64,000 bases of DNA, taken from Pseudoalteromonas sp. S16_S37. GTDB taxonomy: Bacteria > Pseudomonadota > Gammaproteobacteria > Enterobacterales > Alteromonadaceae. The stretch's first letter is position 1. Each line of letters opens with the position of its first letter. The stretch spans positions 154,733 to 218,732 of the forward strand of contig NZ_JAAUWV010000004.1 of NCBI RefSeq assembly GCF_014694405.1, in the 5' to 3' direction. Under the pieces are notes generated by a model. The model was given only the letters and a program-made list of their open reading frames with translations. It did no database searches and was not told the origin of the DNA. This document shows positions 18,606 to 28,080 of the stretch, piece by piece. The translations under genes were made by a program, and so were the position numbers.

Positions 18606-20342
18606 ATGCAACAAAGTGCCAAACAAGTCTATCAACGGTTATTAAAATATACATTTGACTTCAAAATGGTTGGCATATTTTCTGTCGTAGGCATGTTGGG
18701 CTATGCGGCAATGGACGCATTGTTTATTAAATTGATGCAACCGTTTATAGATGACGGTTTAACACAGAGAAATACAGAAGTATTAACCTGGGCACCTATC
18801 ATTGTGATTGCGCTAGTATTGGGGCGTGGCGTATTTAATTATATGGCATCTTATTGCTTAAGTTATTTAGGCTCTCAAGTTGTACAAAGGCTACGACAGC
18901 AGTTATTTGAGCACATGCTATATTTACCAGTCTCTTTTCATGATCAACATTCAAATGGAGATATGATCTCTAAAGTCACCTTTGATACCGAGCAGGTCCA
19001 ACAGGCGATTACGCGCGCTTTACAAGTAATGATAAGAGAAGGTGCGTTTGTGTTATTTCTTTTAGTTGTTATGTTTGACGCAAGCTGGCAGTTGTCGTCT
19101 ATCTTTCTTGTGATAGTGCCGCTGGTGGCAATTATTGTAAACGTGGTTTCCAAGCGCTTTAGGAAAATTTCTAAAAACATCCAAGATGCAATGGGCGAGG
19201 TGACCAAAGGGTCTGAGCAGATGCTGGCTGGGCACAAAGTTATCCATGGTTTTGAAGGGCAAAACAAAGAAATTAACCGCTTTGCACAGGTGAACAACCA
19301 CAACCGCCAACAACGAGTAAAAATGGATGCCACGCGTGCATTAAGTGTGTCGGTTATTCAAATTTTAGCGGCAAGCGCAATGGCATTGATTTTAGCCATC
19401 ATCGCAATGCCTTCAATGATAGACACAATTACTTCAGGAACCTTTGTTGCGTTGCTGTCTTCTATGATGATGATGCTACGACCACTGAAGCAATTGGCTA
19501 ACGTGAATGGTGAGCTGCAACGTGGTATTGCAGCCGCGCAAAGTATATTTGATATACTCGATACGCCGACTGAGCTAGACACTGGAACAAAAGAGATCAC
19601 ATCTTGCAAAGGCGAAATAAAAATTAACAATCTCACCTTTTGCTATCCAACGAAGCAAGAGCCGGTTATTAGAGACCTAACATTACATATCAAGCCAGGC
19701 GAAAACATTGCCTTGGTAGGGCGCTCAGGTTCAGGTAAGTCGACATTGTCGAATTTGCTTCCTCGTTACTACGACATCTCCTTGGGAGAGATACTGTTAG
19801 ATGATGTTCCTATCCAGCAATACAAATTAAAAGACTTACGCCGCCAGTTTTCTGTTGTATCTCAACAAGTTGTTTTATTTAACGACACCATAGGTAACAA
19901 CATTATGTATGGCTTAGAGCAGCCTTTATCGAAAGAGCAGCTCATTGATGTGGCTAAGCAAGCACATGTTTGGGAGTTTGTAAAAGATTTACCTGAAGGT
20001 TTGGACACTGTTGTTGGCGAAAACGGCGTTATGCTGTCAGGTGGACAAAGACAGCGTATTGCAATAGCAAGAGCCATTGTGAAAAATGCGCCAATTCTTA
20101 TTTTAGATGAAGCGACTTCAGCGTTGGATACCGAGTCTGAGCGGCTGATCCAAGATGCACTGGAGACGCTCATGGCTGATAAAACATCGATTGTGATTGC
20201 ACATCGACTTTCTACTATTGAAAAGTCAGACAAGATTTATGTACTAGAGCAAGGTAAAGTTATCGAGCAGGGCACCCATCAGGCATTACTTGCGTCGGGC
20301 GGCACATACGCAGCGTTATGCCAGATGCAGCATGGAGCATAG
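18606..20342 (+). CDS. msbA: Lipid A/LPS core flippase MsbA
   Basis: A 578-aa ABC half-transporter, homodimeric in the inner membrane, that flips core-lipid A to the periplasmic leaflet using ATP. Six membrane helices lie in residues ~20-310. The ATPase domain has GRSGSGKST (~371), LSGGQRQRIAIARA (~476), ILDEATSALD (~499) and the switch His in IVIAHRLST. The length is the same as E. coli MsbA (582). The gene order msbA-lpxK-Trm112 matches E. coli ycaI-msbA-lpxK-ycaR, with comEC in the place of ycaI (itself a ComEC homologue). This order, plus the near overlap with lpxK, separates it from generic ABC exporters. Confidence 0.96.
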   Translation: MQQSAKQVYQRLLKYTFDFKMVGIFSVVGMLGYAAMDALFIKLMQPFIDDGLTQRNTEVLTWAPIIVIALVLGRGVFNYMASYCLSYLGSQVVQRLRQQLFEHMLYLPVSFHDQHSNGDMISKVTFDTEQVQQAITRALQVMIREGAFVLFLLVVMFDASWQLSSIFLVIVPLVAIIVNVVSKRFRKISKNIQDAMGEVTKGSEQMLAGHKVIHGFEGQNKEINRFAQVNNHNRQQRVKMDATRALSVSVIQILAASAMALILAIIAMPSMIDTITSGTFVALLSSMMMMLRPLKQLANVNGELQRGIAAAQSIFDILDTPTELDTGTKEITSCKGEIKINNLTFCYPTKQEPVIRDLTLHIKPGENIALVGRSGSGKSTLSNLLPRYYDISLGEILLDDVPIQQYKLKDLRRQFSVVSQQVVLFNDTIGNNIMYGLEQPLSKEQLIDVAKQAHVWEFVKDLPEGLDTVVGENGVMLSGGQRQRIAIARAIVKNAPILILDEATSALDTESERLIQDALETLMADKTSIVIAHRLSTIEKSDKIYVLEQGKVIEQGTHQALLASGGTYAALCQMQHGA

Positions 20343-20343
20343 T

Positions 20344-21324
20344 GTGAGTAAAATAGAGAAAAGTTGGTACCAAAGCAAAAGCTGGCTAACCTTTTTACTC
20401 TTACCCTTAAGTGGATTATTTTGGGCACTAAGTACGCTGCGGTGTTGGTCTTTTAAAGTGGGCTTGAGTAAGACTTTTCGTGCTCATGTACCTGTTATCG
20501 TTGTTGGTAACATAGGTATTGGCGGTAATGGCAAAACGCCCTTTGTATTATGGTTGGTGCCATTTTTACGTTCTTTAGGCCTAGAAGTGGCGGTGATAAG
20601 CCGAGGGTATGGTTCTAAAGCACCGTATTATCCCTTTTTGGTAACACCTGATAGCAGCGTAGGTGAAGCGGGTGATGAGCCATTTCTGTTGGCTGCAAGA
20701 TTAGATTGTCCGGTTGTTATAGGAGCTGATCGAAGAGCCAGCTGTGAGCTTATAAATAAGCGCTACAACGTAGATGTTATTATCTCAGATGATGGCTTGC
20801 AGCACTATCAAATGCACCGTGATATAGAGCTTTGTATTGTTGATGCGCAGCGCCGCTTTGGCAATGGCTGTTTAATTCCAGCAGGCCCGCTTAGAGAGTT
20901 ACCAAGTCGGTTAAAAAATGTTGATTTGTTAATAGAAAATGGTGGGAATGCGCCGTTGAGTTACACATTGGCGCAAACAGGTATTTATCAAGTTTGCAAT
21001 AACCAGCGAACTGAGCAATACCCACTACAAGGGGTTGCAATTAGCGCTATAGGTAATCCGCAGCGATTTGAAAATAGCCTCAGAGAACTGGGCATAAGCA
21101 TAACCGATACTCAACATTTTAGGGATCACCACGCCTATAGCATCGAAGATTTTAAAGCGCATACTAATCAAGCTATATTTATGACTGAGAAAGATGCCGT
21201 GAAATGTCACGCATTTGCTAATGACAACTGGTACTATTTACGCGTTGATGCAAAGCCAAGTGATGCATTGCAATCATCCATAAAACAAATTTTAAAACAA
21301 AAAGAGATTTATCATGGCATTTGA
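20344..21324 (+). CDS. lpxK: Tetraacyldisaccharide 4'-kinase LpxK
   Basis: A membrane-associated kinase adding the 4'-phosphate to lipid A disaccharide to give lipid IVA. Visible: an N-terminal hydrophobic helix ([19 protein letters not shown]), the P-loop [14 protein letters not shown] (~53), [14 protein letters not shown], the catalytic-region DDGLQHY and MTEKDAVKC near the C-terminus. The start chosen is GTG 20344, since GGAG sits 6 bases before it and it lies one base after the msbA stop; ATG 20332 four codons upstream is the alternative. The 3' end overlaps the Trm112 gene by 11 bases. It is translationally linked to msbA, which exports the finished lipid. Confidence 0.95.
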   Translation: MSKIEKSWYQSKSWLTFLLLPLSGLFWALSTLRCWSFKVGLSKTFRAHVPVIVVGNIGIGGNGKTPFVLWLVPFLRSLGLEVAVISRGYGSKAPYYPFLVTPDSSVGEAGDEPFLLAARLDCPVVIGADRRASCELINKRYNVDVIISDDGLQHYQMHRDIELCIVDAQRRFGNGCLIPAGPLRELPSRLKNVDLLIENGGNAPLSYTLAQTGIYQVCNNQRTEQYPLQGVAISAIGNPQRFENSLRELGISITDTQHFRDHHAYSIEDFKAHTNQAIFMTEKDAVKCHAFANDNWYYLRVDAKPSDALQSSIKQILKQKEIYHGI

Positions 21325-21511
21325 TAGAAAATTACTTGAGATTTTGGCATGCCCCGTATGTAAGGGTAAGCTACAGTACGATAAAGAAAATAGCGAACTT
21401 ATCAGCACTGCGGCAAAGCTTGCTTATCCAATTCGTGATGATATTCCTGTATTACTTGAAGATGAAGCCAGAGAGCTAAGCTCAGATGAAGTAGAAAAGT
21501 GGCATGCATAA
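21314..21511 (+). CDS. ycaR: Trm112-family small zinc-ribbon-like protein (YcaR)
   Basis: A 65-aa Trm112/UPF0434 protein: [18 protein letters not shown] carries the first CxxC, but the second cysteine pair of eukaryotic Trm112 is absent, as in E. coli YcaR. Eukaryotic Trm112 activates methyltransferases; the role of the bacterial short form is not settled. It overlaps lpxK by 11 bases, as in E. coli. The next gene of the E. coli cluster, kdsB, is not here; a pseudouridine synthase gene takes its place. Confidence 0.9.
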   Translation: MAFDRKLLEILACPVCKGKLQYDKENSELISTAAKLAYPIRDDIPVLLEDEARELSSDEVEKWHA

Positions 21512-21558
21512 CGCCTGTTCCGTCTACTGTTGGCATGTAACGAGCTGCAGCAACTAAT

Positions 21559-22224
21559 ATGGTTAGCATTGAAATAGTCGCTGACGAAGGTGACTTTGTT
21601 GTTGCTCATAAGGCCGCTGGGATAAGTTTTCATAGTGAGAGTGACATTGGCTTTGTCGTGCAGCTAGAAAAGCAGCTTGGCGTTAAGCTCTATGCTGTGC
21701 ATAGGCTCGATAAGGTTACATCGGGATTACTGATACTCGCAAAATCAAGCGCTGCAGCGAATAGCCTAAGCCAATTGTTCGCGCACAGAGAAATTGATAA
21801 AGCTTATCTTGCACTGATAACAGACAAACCCAAGAAAAAACAAGGCTGGATCAAAGGCGATATGGGTAAAGCGCGTCGAGGCGCTTATAAACTCCTCAAA
21901 AGCAGCGACAATCCTGCGATAACCAGGTTTTACAGTATCAGTCTTGAAGCTGGCCTTAGAGCCTGCATTTTAAAGCCCTTTACAGGTAAAACACATCAAT
22001 TAAGGGTTGCCTTAAAAAGCTTATCAGCACCGATTTTAGGTGACGAGCTATATGGTGGACAAAGTGCTGATAGAGTGTATTTGCACGCATATGCACTGAG
22101 ATTTATGTGGCAAGGTGTTGTAAAGCAATACACTATTGAGCCTAAACCCTATGGACAGTTTGCAAAATTATTTCAACACGAGGAGTTTGCGAAATGGCAA
22201 AACCCTTGGCAGTTAGAGTGGTAG
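21559..22224 (+). CDS. RluA-family pseudouridine synthase (TIGR01621-like)
   Basis: A 221-aa single-domain pseudouridine synthase isomerising uridine in RNA. The catalytic motif YAVHRLDKVTSGLLIL (~46) holds the catalytic Asp in HRLD; FTGKTHQLRVALKSL and LGDELYGG are the other RluA-family signatures. There is no N-terminal S4 domain, and it is shorter than RluA/C/D, so it resembles the small TIGR01621 group of vibrios and Alteromonadales. The RNA target is unknown. It ends one base before the tcdA ATG. Confidence 0.88.
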   Translation: MVSIEIVADEGDFVVAHKAAGISFHSESDIGFVVQLEKQLGVKLYAVHRLDKVTSGLLILAKSSAAANSLSQLFAHREIDKAYLALITDKPKKKQGWIKGDMGKARRGAYKLLKSSDNPAITRFYSISLEAGLRACILKPFTGKTHQLRVALKSLSAPILGDELYGGQSADRVYLHAYALRFMWQGVVKQYTIEPKPYGQFAKLFQHEEFAKWQNPWQLEW

Positions 22225-22225
22225 T

Positions 22226-23026
22226 ATGACACAACAACAAACCCAATTACGTTTTGGTGGTATTGGTCGCTTATATGGGCAACAGCAATTAGATTGGCTA
22301 GGTGAAGCCAAGTTTTGCGTTGTAGGCATTGGTGGAGTAGGTAGTTGGGTTGCCGAAGCGCTTGCCCGCACAGGCATAGGGCATATCTGTTTAGTTGACC
22401 TAGATGATATTTGTGTCACTAACGTGAATCGACAAATTCACGCATTGTCCTCGTCTATTGGTGCGCAAAAAATAGAAGCAATGCGTGATAGGCTCATCGA
22501 AATAAACCCCCATTGCGAAGTCCAACTCATAGATGACTTTATTACTTTAGATAATATTGCCGAGTACATCTGTGACTTTGATTATGTGATTGATTGTATT
22601 GATGCTGTAAAAGAAAAAGCGGCGTTAATCGCACATTGTAAGCGTCGCAAAATCCCAGTAATAACCACAGGTGGCGCTGGTGGACAAACAGATCCAAGCC
22701 AAATTCAATTTGGTGATGTGGCTAAAACAACGCAAGATCCTTTGCTGGCAAAGGTCAGATATATACTCAGAAAAAACTACAATTACACAACCAATCCGAA
22801 ACGAAAGTTCGGCGTCGATTGTGTTTACTCTACTGAGCAACTGGTTTATCCAACCGAAAGTGGCGAAGTTTGTATGGCTAAGCAGCAGGCCGATGGTAGC
22901 AAAAATATGGATTGTGCGACCGGATTTGGGTCGGCAACTATGGTTACTGGGACGTTTGGTTTTTTTGCCGCATCTAGAGCGATTCGTAAGTATTTGGACA
23001 AAAAAATGAAGCAAGCCAGTGCGTGA
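22226..23026 (+). CDS. tcdA: tRNA threonylcarbamoyladenosine dehydratase TcdA (CsdL)
   Basis: A 266-aa E1-like enzyme that, with ATP, cyclises t6A37 of tRNA to ct6A. It has the adenylating Rossmann motif GIGGVGSWVAEALARTGIG (~34), the conserved VDLDDICVTNVNRQ, the CIDAVKEKAALI block and the C-terminal DCATGFGSATMVTGTFGF signature of TcdA. In E. coli it lies next to csdA-csdE and receives electrons or sulfur-relay support from CsdE. Here csdEA is 0.9 kb downstream on the opposite strand, so the partnership is conserved but the operon has been rearranged around a decayed gene. Confidence 0.95.
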   Translation: MTQQQTQLRFGGIGRLYGQQQLDWLGEAKFCVVGIGGVGSWVAEALARTGIGHICLVDLDDICVTNVNRQIHALSSSIGAQKIEAMRDRLIEINPHCEVQLIDDFITLDNIAEYICDFDYVIDCIDAVKEKAALIAHCKRRKIPVITTGGAGGQTDPSQIQFGDVAKTTQDPLLAKVRYILRKNYNYTTNPKRKFGVDCVYSTEQLVYPTESGEVCMAKQQADGSKNMDCATGFGSATMVTGTFGFFAASRAIRKYLDKKMKQASA

Positions 23027-23144
23027 TTAAGTTGGGTTCACTAGTGCGATTTTGGATTTTTTTGGTGGGGTAATTGTACAAGTAAACACAGCAATGAGCG
23101 GTGTGCTATGATCTTATTTTCTTCCACGTCGCACCGCTAAGCAA

Positions 23145-23908
23145 ATGCCATATTTCCTCATGTTGTTCATTGTATATTCTATGTTGGTTGTGCCGATGGC
23201 CAGAGCTGAGCATATAAGAGTAGTGACTGAACATTTGGAACCCTATCAGGTGCAGAAAAAGAACGGCGAACTAGGCGGTTTCATGACGGAGATAGTCAAG
23301 GCGATGTTTTCCTTGACTGGTGATAGTTACAACATCGAAGTTATGCCTTGGGCGAGGGCCTATGAAAGGCTTTACATGAGCCAAACGTTTTAATTTATTC
23401 AATTGTGCATACAAGGGCGCGTGATCAGCATTTTGAATGGGTTGGTGAAGTACCCAGAGATACTATTTTTCTATGGGGACTAAAAAGTCACTTTCCTGAA
23501 GAACGTAATTCATTCCATTCGCTTCATTCACTGAAGTACTTTGAAACTGCGGTGATCAGAAGCTCGAATGCAGCGCAATATCTACAGTCACTCTACTTTC
23601 AACATCTTGTTTCTGTCAGTTATGAAGAACAACTCTTAAAGTTGTTAGTACGAGAACGGGTTGCGCTTATTATGGGCACAGAATACTCGATATGGAATCA
23701 CGCACAAAACGAAAGCGTAGATCCAGCTGCGTTAGCTAAAGTTGCAGAGTTGACAGAATTGAACGTGAGTATAGGCATTGCCTTTAATAAAAAATCCAAC
23801 CCATTGATCATCAAGCGATACAAAGAGGCATTTCAACAACTGGATAACACAGGGGCACTGCGTCGAATAAAAAGCGACTGGTACGCAAGGCAGTTAATGT
23901 CACCTTAA
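23145..23908 (+). pseudogene. Frameshifted periplasmic solute-binding protein (SBP_bac_3-like)
   Basis: Two adjacent frames together make one ~254-aa amino-acid-type binding protein. The first (23145-23393) has a signal peptide (MPYFLMLFIVYSMLVVPMARA), then EHIRVVTEHLEPYQ, GGFMTEIVKAMF and MPWARAYERLY. It stops at TAA 23391. The second frame continues with the expected text NVLIYSIVHTRARDQHFEWVG, which begins in the other frame at AAC GTT TTA. Adding one A to the AAA run at 23383-23385 restores a single reading frame, so this is a one-base deletion in a short homopolymer. The C-terminal part is intact to the 23906 stop. It is either a young pseudogene or a sequencing error. It lies between tcdA and csdEA. 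Confidence 0.8.
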
Positions 23909-23910
23909 TG

Positions 23911-23939
23911 TAAAAACACACGCGCGTGTTTGACGCGCG
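23911..23939 (-). terminator. Terminator of the csdA-csdE operon
   Basis: On the minus strand, a GC-rich stem (cgcgcgt / acgcgcg, 5-base loop) is followed by tgtgttttta, just beyond the csdE stop. An overlapping acacgcgcgtgt palindrome gives an alternative fold. Confidence 0.6.
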
Positions 23940-23944
23940 CCGTT

Positions 23945-24352
23945 TCAGGTCAATTGCGCAATTTGCTTCTGAATTGTCTCAACAATTGCTTTAATGCCAT
24001 TACCTCTGGATGGGCTGAGGTGTTTAATTAATCCCAGAGACTCAAACTCTTGATAGGCATCAATTTGTTTCGCTTCTGTTGGTGTTTTACCACTGTACAT
24101 AGCCAGCACAATTGCGAGTAGGCCTTTCACAATACGAGTGTCTGAGTCGCCGACCAAAAGCAAATTTTGCTGCTGTTCGTCAAGTTCAATGTGCAGCCAA
24201 ACGTTACTTTCACAGCCCGTTACCTTTGCTTGCTCAGTCTTGAGCACATCTGGTAGCGTAGGGAGCTGTTTGCCAAGCAGCATAATCTCTCGGTAACTTT
24301 GTTGCCAACTAGCCGTATTTGAGAGTTTGTCGTGAATTTCCTGATATGTCAC
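23945..24352 (-). CDS. csdE: Sulfur acceptor CsdE (SufE family)
   Basis: A 135-aa SufE-fold protein that accepts persulfide sulfur from the cysteine desulfurase CsdA. The acceptor cysteine is Cys47 in KVTGCESNVW. The C-terminal HLSPSRGNGIKAIVETI is the family end signature. It is five bases downstream of csdA on the same strand, so they form an operon, which favours CsdE over the SufE of the suf operon (no sufBCD here). In E. coli, CsdE also interacts with TcdA, whose gene is nearby and convergent. Confidence 0.9.
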   Translation of the reverse strand: MTYQEIHDKLSNTASWQQSYREIMLLGKQLPTLPDVLKTEQAKVTGCESNVWLHIELDEQQQNLLLVGDSDTRIVKGLLAIVLAMYSGKTPTEAKQIDAYQEFESLGLIKHLSPSRGNGIKAIVETIQKQIAQLT

Positions 24353-24357
24353 AAATT

Positions 24358-25575
24358 TTACCCTTCAATCAACGCAATACAGTTGTGCAATGCGTCTATA
24401 AATCTGTCTATGTCTGTTTTGTTGTTGTAAAACGCTAAACTTACCCGAATTGTACCGTTTAAGTTTAATGTTTGCATCAGTGGTTGCGTACAATGGTGAC
24501 CACTTCGAACAGCAATGCCATAGCTGTTGAGTAGCATTGCAAAGTCGTAATGATGTTCAGACTTATAAGTAAAGCTAACGGTACCAATATTATTCTCTAA
24601 ATCACCGTACAGCTTTATACCTTCAATTTGAGATAGTTGTTTGACTAGGTATTTAAATAATGACTGCTCGTAGTGATGCATTGTTGCAAAGTCGATGGTA
24701 CTTAAATAATCAAGGGCTGCACCAAAACCCAGCACTGCGGAAATATTTGGGGTCCCAGGCTCAAATTTAGCTGGAGCGTCACGAAAAGTTGTTTCTTCAA
24801 ACGATACCTGTTTGATCATTTCGCCTCCGGTTTGGTAAACAGGTAGCGAATTGAGTAAATCGTATTTTCCGTAAAGTACGCCCAAGCCCGTGGGCCCAAG
24901 TGCTTTATGTGCGGAAAGAACGTAAAAATCACAATCTAGCGCTTTTAAGTTTGGTCGCAAATGCAAAAATGCTTGAGCGCCGTCAATCAGCGTGACTGCC
25001 CCAAATTCTTTTGCTTTAGCAATAAGCTTTTCAACCTCTTGGATATTTCCAAGGGTGTTTGAAGCATGAGAGCAGGCAAACACTTTGGGTTGCAATTGCG
25101 CTATTTTGTTTATCGCTTGTGCTGTATCTATGACTCCCTGTGCATTAACAGGTATCACTTCGAGCTTTGCATTAGTACGCTGCGCTAGCTGTTGCCAAGG
25201 CACAATATTGGCGTGATGTTCAAGCGCTGTAATGAGAATAATATCGTCTTGCAGCAAGTGCTGGGTTAAACCTGCCGCAACTAAATTGATACTTTCAGTT
25301 GCGCCACTGGTCCAGACGATTTCTGTTGCGTTTACGCTAAGAAAGTTGGCTATTTTTTCGCGCACTTTTTCATAGTTTAAAGTCGCTTGCTCGCTAAGTG
25401 TGTGTAAACCTCTGTGTACGTTCGCGTTGTTTTTTGCATAAAAGCGATTAATTTCGTCAATCACCGTCTGAGGCTTTTGGCTGGTGGCACCTGAGTCTAG
25501 ATAAACTAAAGGATTACCTTCTATATGCTGGTCAAGTGCTGGAAAATCGTTTCGCAGTTGTGCAATGTCACTCAT
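24358..25575 (-). CDS. csdA: Cysteine desulfurase CsdA
   Basis: A 405-aa PLP enzyme of aminotransferase class V, group II, turning L-cysteine into L-alanine and an enzyme-bound persulfide. The PLP lysine is Lys224 in LSAHKALGPTG and the catalytic cysteine is Cys362 in VRSGHHCTQPLM. The substrate-binding TSGATESINLVA (~89) is also visible. Group II enzymes (SufS/CsdA) share this layout; pairing with csdE and proximity to tcdA make CsdA the better name than SufS. A ~100-base gap separates it from the gltA terminator. Confidence 0.92.
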   Translation of the reverse strand: MSDIAQLRNDFPALDQHIEGNPLVYLDSGATSQKPQTVIDEINRFYAKNNANVHRGLHTLSEQATLNYEKVREKIANFLSVNATEIVWTSGATESINLVAAGLTQHLLQDDIILITALEHHANIVPWQQLAQRTNAKLEVIPVNAQGVIDTAQAINKIAQLQPKVFACSHASNTLGNIQEVEKLIAKAKEFGAVTLIDGAQAFLHLRPNLKALDCDFYVLSAHKALGPTGLGVLYGKYDLLNSLPVYQTGGEMIKQVSFEETTFRDAPAKFEPGTPNISAVLGFGAALDYLSTIDFATMHHYEQSLFKYLVKQLSQIEGIKLYGDLENNIGTVSFTYKSEHHYDFAMLLNSYGIAVRSGHHCTQPLMQTLNLNGTIRVSLAFYNNKTDIDRFIDALHNCIALIEG

Positions 25576-25633
25576 GCAGTGTTCCTTAGGGTTAACAGAG
25601 CGTGGATTTTAAATAGATTTACAGGTTAAAGCC

Positions 25634-25661
25634 AATAAAAAAGGCCGCAATCAGCGGCCTT
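25634..25661 (-). terminator. Terminator of gltA
   Basis: Read on the minus strand: an 8-bp stem aaggccgc / gcggcctt with a 5-base loop followed by a T6 run, just after the gltA stop. Confidence 0.9.
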
Positions 25662-25679
25662 AATTGAGATAAAAAGTGA

Positions 25680-26966
25680 TTATCTTTGTGATACCGGTGT
25701 GTAATCGCGGTTCGTGTAGCCTGTATAAAGTTGGCGAGGACGGCCAATTTTATGACCAGGTTGAGATAACATTTCATCCCAATGTGAAATCCAACCAACT
25801 GTACGAGACATAGCGAAAATAACGGTAAACATGCTGGTAGGAATACCGATAGCTTTCAAGATGATACCTGAGTAGAAATCTACGTTAGGGTATAGCTTCT
25901 TCTCGATAAAGTAAGGGTCTTCCAAGGCGATTTGTTCAAGCTTCATCGCAACATCTAACAATGGATCTTGGATATTTAGTTCTTTAAGAACTTCATGACA
26001 TGTCTCACGCATTACTGTAGCACGAGGGTCGAAGTTTTTATAAACACGGTGACCGAAGCCCATTAAGCGGAACGGGTCGTTCTTGTCTTTAGCTTTTGCA
26101 ACATATTCATCGATGCGATCTACTGAACCGATTTCTTCTAACATGTTTAAACATGCTTCGTTTGCACCGCCATGAGCAGGGCCCCAAAGTGATGCAATAC
26201 CCGCAGCAATACAAGCGTAAGGGTTAGCACCTGAAGAACCTGCTAGACGTACAGTTGACGTTGATGCGTTTTGCTCGTGGTCAGCGTGAAGCATGAAAAT
26301 TTTATCCATTGCTTTTGCTAGGATAGGATTCACTATGTATTCTTCTGCTGGTACAGAGAACATCATATGTAAGAAGTTTTCTGCATAGCTTAAATCATTG
26401 CGAGGGTATACGAACGGTTGACCAACGTTATATTTATATGCCATCGCCGCGATTGTTGGCAATTTAGCTACTAAACGCACTGCACTGCGGTGACGCTGCT
26501 CAGCGTCTGAAATGTCTAAATCATCGTGGTAGAAAGATGACATAGCACCTACTACGCCACAAAGCATTGCCATTGGGTGAGAATCAACGCGGAAACCTTG
26601 GAAAAATACCGCGATTTTTTCATGCAACATGGTGTTGCGTGTGATCTCATCTGCAAATTCAGCATGTTGTTCAGCTGTCGGTAACTCACCTTTTAGTAAA
26701 AGATAACAAAGTTCGATGTAGTTAGACTTTTCAGCAAGCTGTTCAATTGGGTAGCCGCGGTGTAACAATACGCCTTTCCCGCCGTCAATGTAGGTGATAG
26801 ATGACTCGCACGAACCGGTAGACATAAAACCTGGGTCATATGTGAAATGGCCATGTGCGCCCAAAGTGCGAACATCAATTACATCTTGGCCAGCTGTGCC
26901 TGAGTAAATCGGAAGTTCAATCGGATCGTGACCTTCAATATGTACTGTGGCTTTTTTATCTGCCAT
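25680..26966 (-). CDS. gltA: Citrate synthase, type II
   Basis: A 428-aa enzyme condensing acetyl-CoA and oxaloacetate. The length and N-terminal beta-rich domain ([19 protein letters not shown]) mark the large hexameric, NADH-inhibited type of Gram-negative bacteria. Active-site parts seen: [17 protein letters not shown] (His), [10 protein letters not shown] (His) and [14 protein letters not shown] (~307). An aggag ribosome binding site lies 8 bases before the ATG. It is divergent from sdhCDAB across a 398-base regulatory region, as in E. coli. Confidence 0.97.
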   Translation of the reverse strand: MADKKATVHIEGHDPIELPIYSGTAGQDVIDVRTLGAHGHFTYDPGFMSTGSCESSITYIDGGKGVLLHRGYPIEQLAEKSNYIELCYLLLKGELPTAEQHAEFADEITRNTMLHEKIAVFFQGFRVDSHPMAMLCGVVGAMSSFYHDDLDISDAEQRHRSAVRLVAKLPTIAAMAYKYNVGQPFVYPRNDLSYAENFLHMMFSVPAEEYIVNPILAKAMDKIFMLHADHEQNASTSTVRLAGSSGANPYACIAAGIASLWGPAHGGANEACLNMLEEIGSVDRIDEYVAKAKDKNDPFRLMGFGHRVYKNFDPRATVMRETCHEVLKELNIQDPLLDVAMKLEQIALEDPYFIEKKLYPNVDFYSGIILKAIGIPTSMFTVIFAMSRTVGWISHWDEMLSQPGHKIGRPRQLYTGYTNRDYTPVSQR

Positions 26967-27364
26967 CTATTTATCTCCTATAAAATAACAATTCTGATTG
27001 TTATGTTGTGATACGAATGTTAAGCAAATTCTGATCATTTTAACGTAAAACTGGGGTGGAAAGTCAATTTTTCTAAGAATTATGCAAATATGTATAATAA
27101 ATATTCTATGGAGATTAAATATTATACCATTGGCTAATTCGCAACCGTCTCAATCTAAACAAGAATTGTAAAAGCGCCCACGGCCTTATATACTGTCAAA
27201 GGTTTTATACCGTATCGTCTGTGGGTAAACCTATTTTTACGAAAAATGATCGTTTTTTTGGAAAAACAGGTTTATTTAGAGTGTGCCATTTGTGCATGTA
27301 GTGCAAATGGGTTTTATAAAAACAAGTAGATGAGCTCCTTTGTGGGCAAGATGGGCAAGTAACT
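26967..27364. other. Divergent gltA/sdhC regulatory region
   Basis: 398 bases without a credible gene. It holds the gltA leader, an AT-rich block around 27060-27130 and a good promoter match for sdh at 27166-27194. I could not place ArcA, CRP or Fur operators with confidence. Confidence 0.6.
27166..27194 (+). promoter_or_regulatory. Probable sigma-70 promoter of the sdh-suc operon
   Basis: TTGTAA (27166-27171), a 17-bp spacer and TATACT (27189-27194) lie about 170 bases before sdhC, implying a leader of about 160 bases. The call rests on consensus match only. Confidence 0.5.
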
Positions 27365-27742
27365 GTGAAAAAGCAAAGACCTGTAAATCTAGATCTTACG
27401 ACTATATCGATGCCGGCAACGGCTAAAGCGTCGATTCTGCACCGCGTAACTGGCGTGGCGTTATTCTTCGCTTTAACTTTTGTCATTTGGGCTTGGTCTG
27501 AGTCTCTTTCTTCTCCCGAAGGTTTTGAGTTTGTAAAAGGCCTATTTAGCGGCTTTATTGCAAAATTCATCGCGTGGGGCACCGTCAGTGTTCTGGCATA
27601 TCACCTAATCGTTGGTATCCGTCACATGATCCAAGACATGGGTCACTGGGAAGAATTAGAGTCTGGCAACAGCAGCGCTAAAATTGCAATTGCACTTTCT
27701 GTGGTAGTAGCAATTCTAGCAGGAGTGTGGATATGGTCTTAA
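27365..27742 (+). CDS. sdhC: Succinate dehydrogenase cytochrome b556 subunit
   Basis: A 125-aa membrane anchor of complex II with three membrane helices that helps bind heme b and ubiquinone. Seen: the N-terminal RPVNLDL, the quinone-site SILHRVTGVALFF, and AYHLIVGIRHMIQDMG with the heme-ligand His. The start is GTG 27365; there is no better ATG that retains the KKQRPVNLDL opening. First gene of sdhCDAB; it overlaps sdhD by ten bases. Confidence 0.93.
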   Translation: MKKQRPVNLDLTTISMPATAKASILHRVTGVALFFALTFVIWAWSESLSSPEGFEFVKGLFSGFIAKFIAWGTVSVLAYHLIVGIRHMIQDMGHWEELESGNSSAKIAIALSVVVAILAGVWIWS

Positions 27743-28080
27743 ATCAAGCAACTTTCAAGCGTGATGGCGTACAAGATTACGTGTCGTTGCGTACAACCGC
27801 ATTAGTAATTGCAGCATATGCAGTATTTATTGTTGGTTATTTACTTCTTACTCCAGAACTGACATTCGAAGCATGGAAAGGTTTGTTCTCAAATCTAGCT
27901 GTTAAAGCAGCAACCATCATTACTTTAGTGTGCATTATGGTGCATACACGTATCGGTCTTTGGCAAGTCCTAACAGACTACGTTAAAAGCTCAACGATGC
28001 GTTCGGTACTAGGCTTCGTTTTAAACTTAATGGCGCTTGCTTACGTAGCAATTGGTCTGTTTGTTCTGTGGGGTGTTTAA
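27733..28080 (+). CDS. sdhD: Succinate dehydrogenase membrane anchor subunit
   Basis: A 115-aa anchor with three membrane helices. The start ATG 27733 is chosen because AGGAG (27721-27725) is 7 bases upstream; GTG 27727 would give two extra residues and has no spacing for that site. Helices: LVIAAYAVFIVGYLLL, VKAATIITLVCIMVHTRIG (heme His and quinone-site region) and LGFVLNLMALAYVAIGLFVL. LRTTALVIAAY and HTRIGLWQVLTDYVK match SdhD. The stop is directly followed by the sdhA start codon. Confidence 0.93.
   Translation: MVLNQATFKRDGVQDYVSLRTTALVIAAYAVFIVGYLLLTPELTFEAWKGLFSNLAVKAATIITLVCIMVHTRIGLWQVLTDYVKSSTMRSVLGFVLNLMALAYVAIGLFVLWGV

Noticed and set aside
23909..23945. Alternating acacgcgcgtgt tract as a protein-binding palindrome
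   Set aside because: It is better explained as part of the csdE terminator stem between convergent genes.
24358..25575. Cysteine desulfurase as SufS of a suf operon
   Set aside because: No sufBCD nearby; pairing with a SufE-type gene and tcdA fits CsdA-CsdE.
27205..27582. Minus-strand frame across the sdhC start
   Set aside because: It overlaps the sdhC coding region and its promoter leader, shows no known motifs, and lacks a start site.
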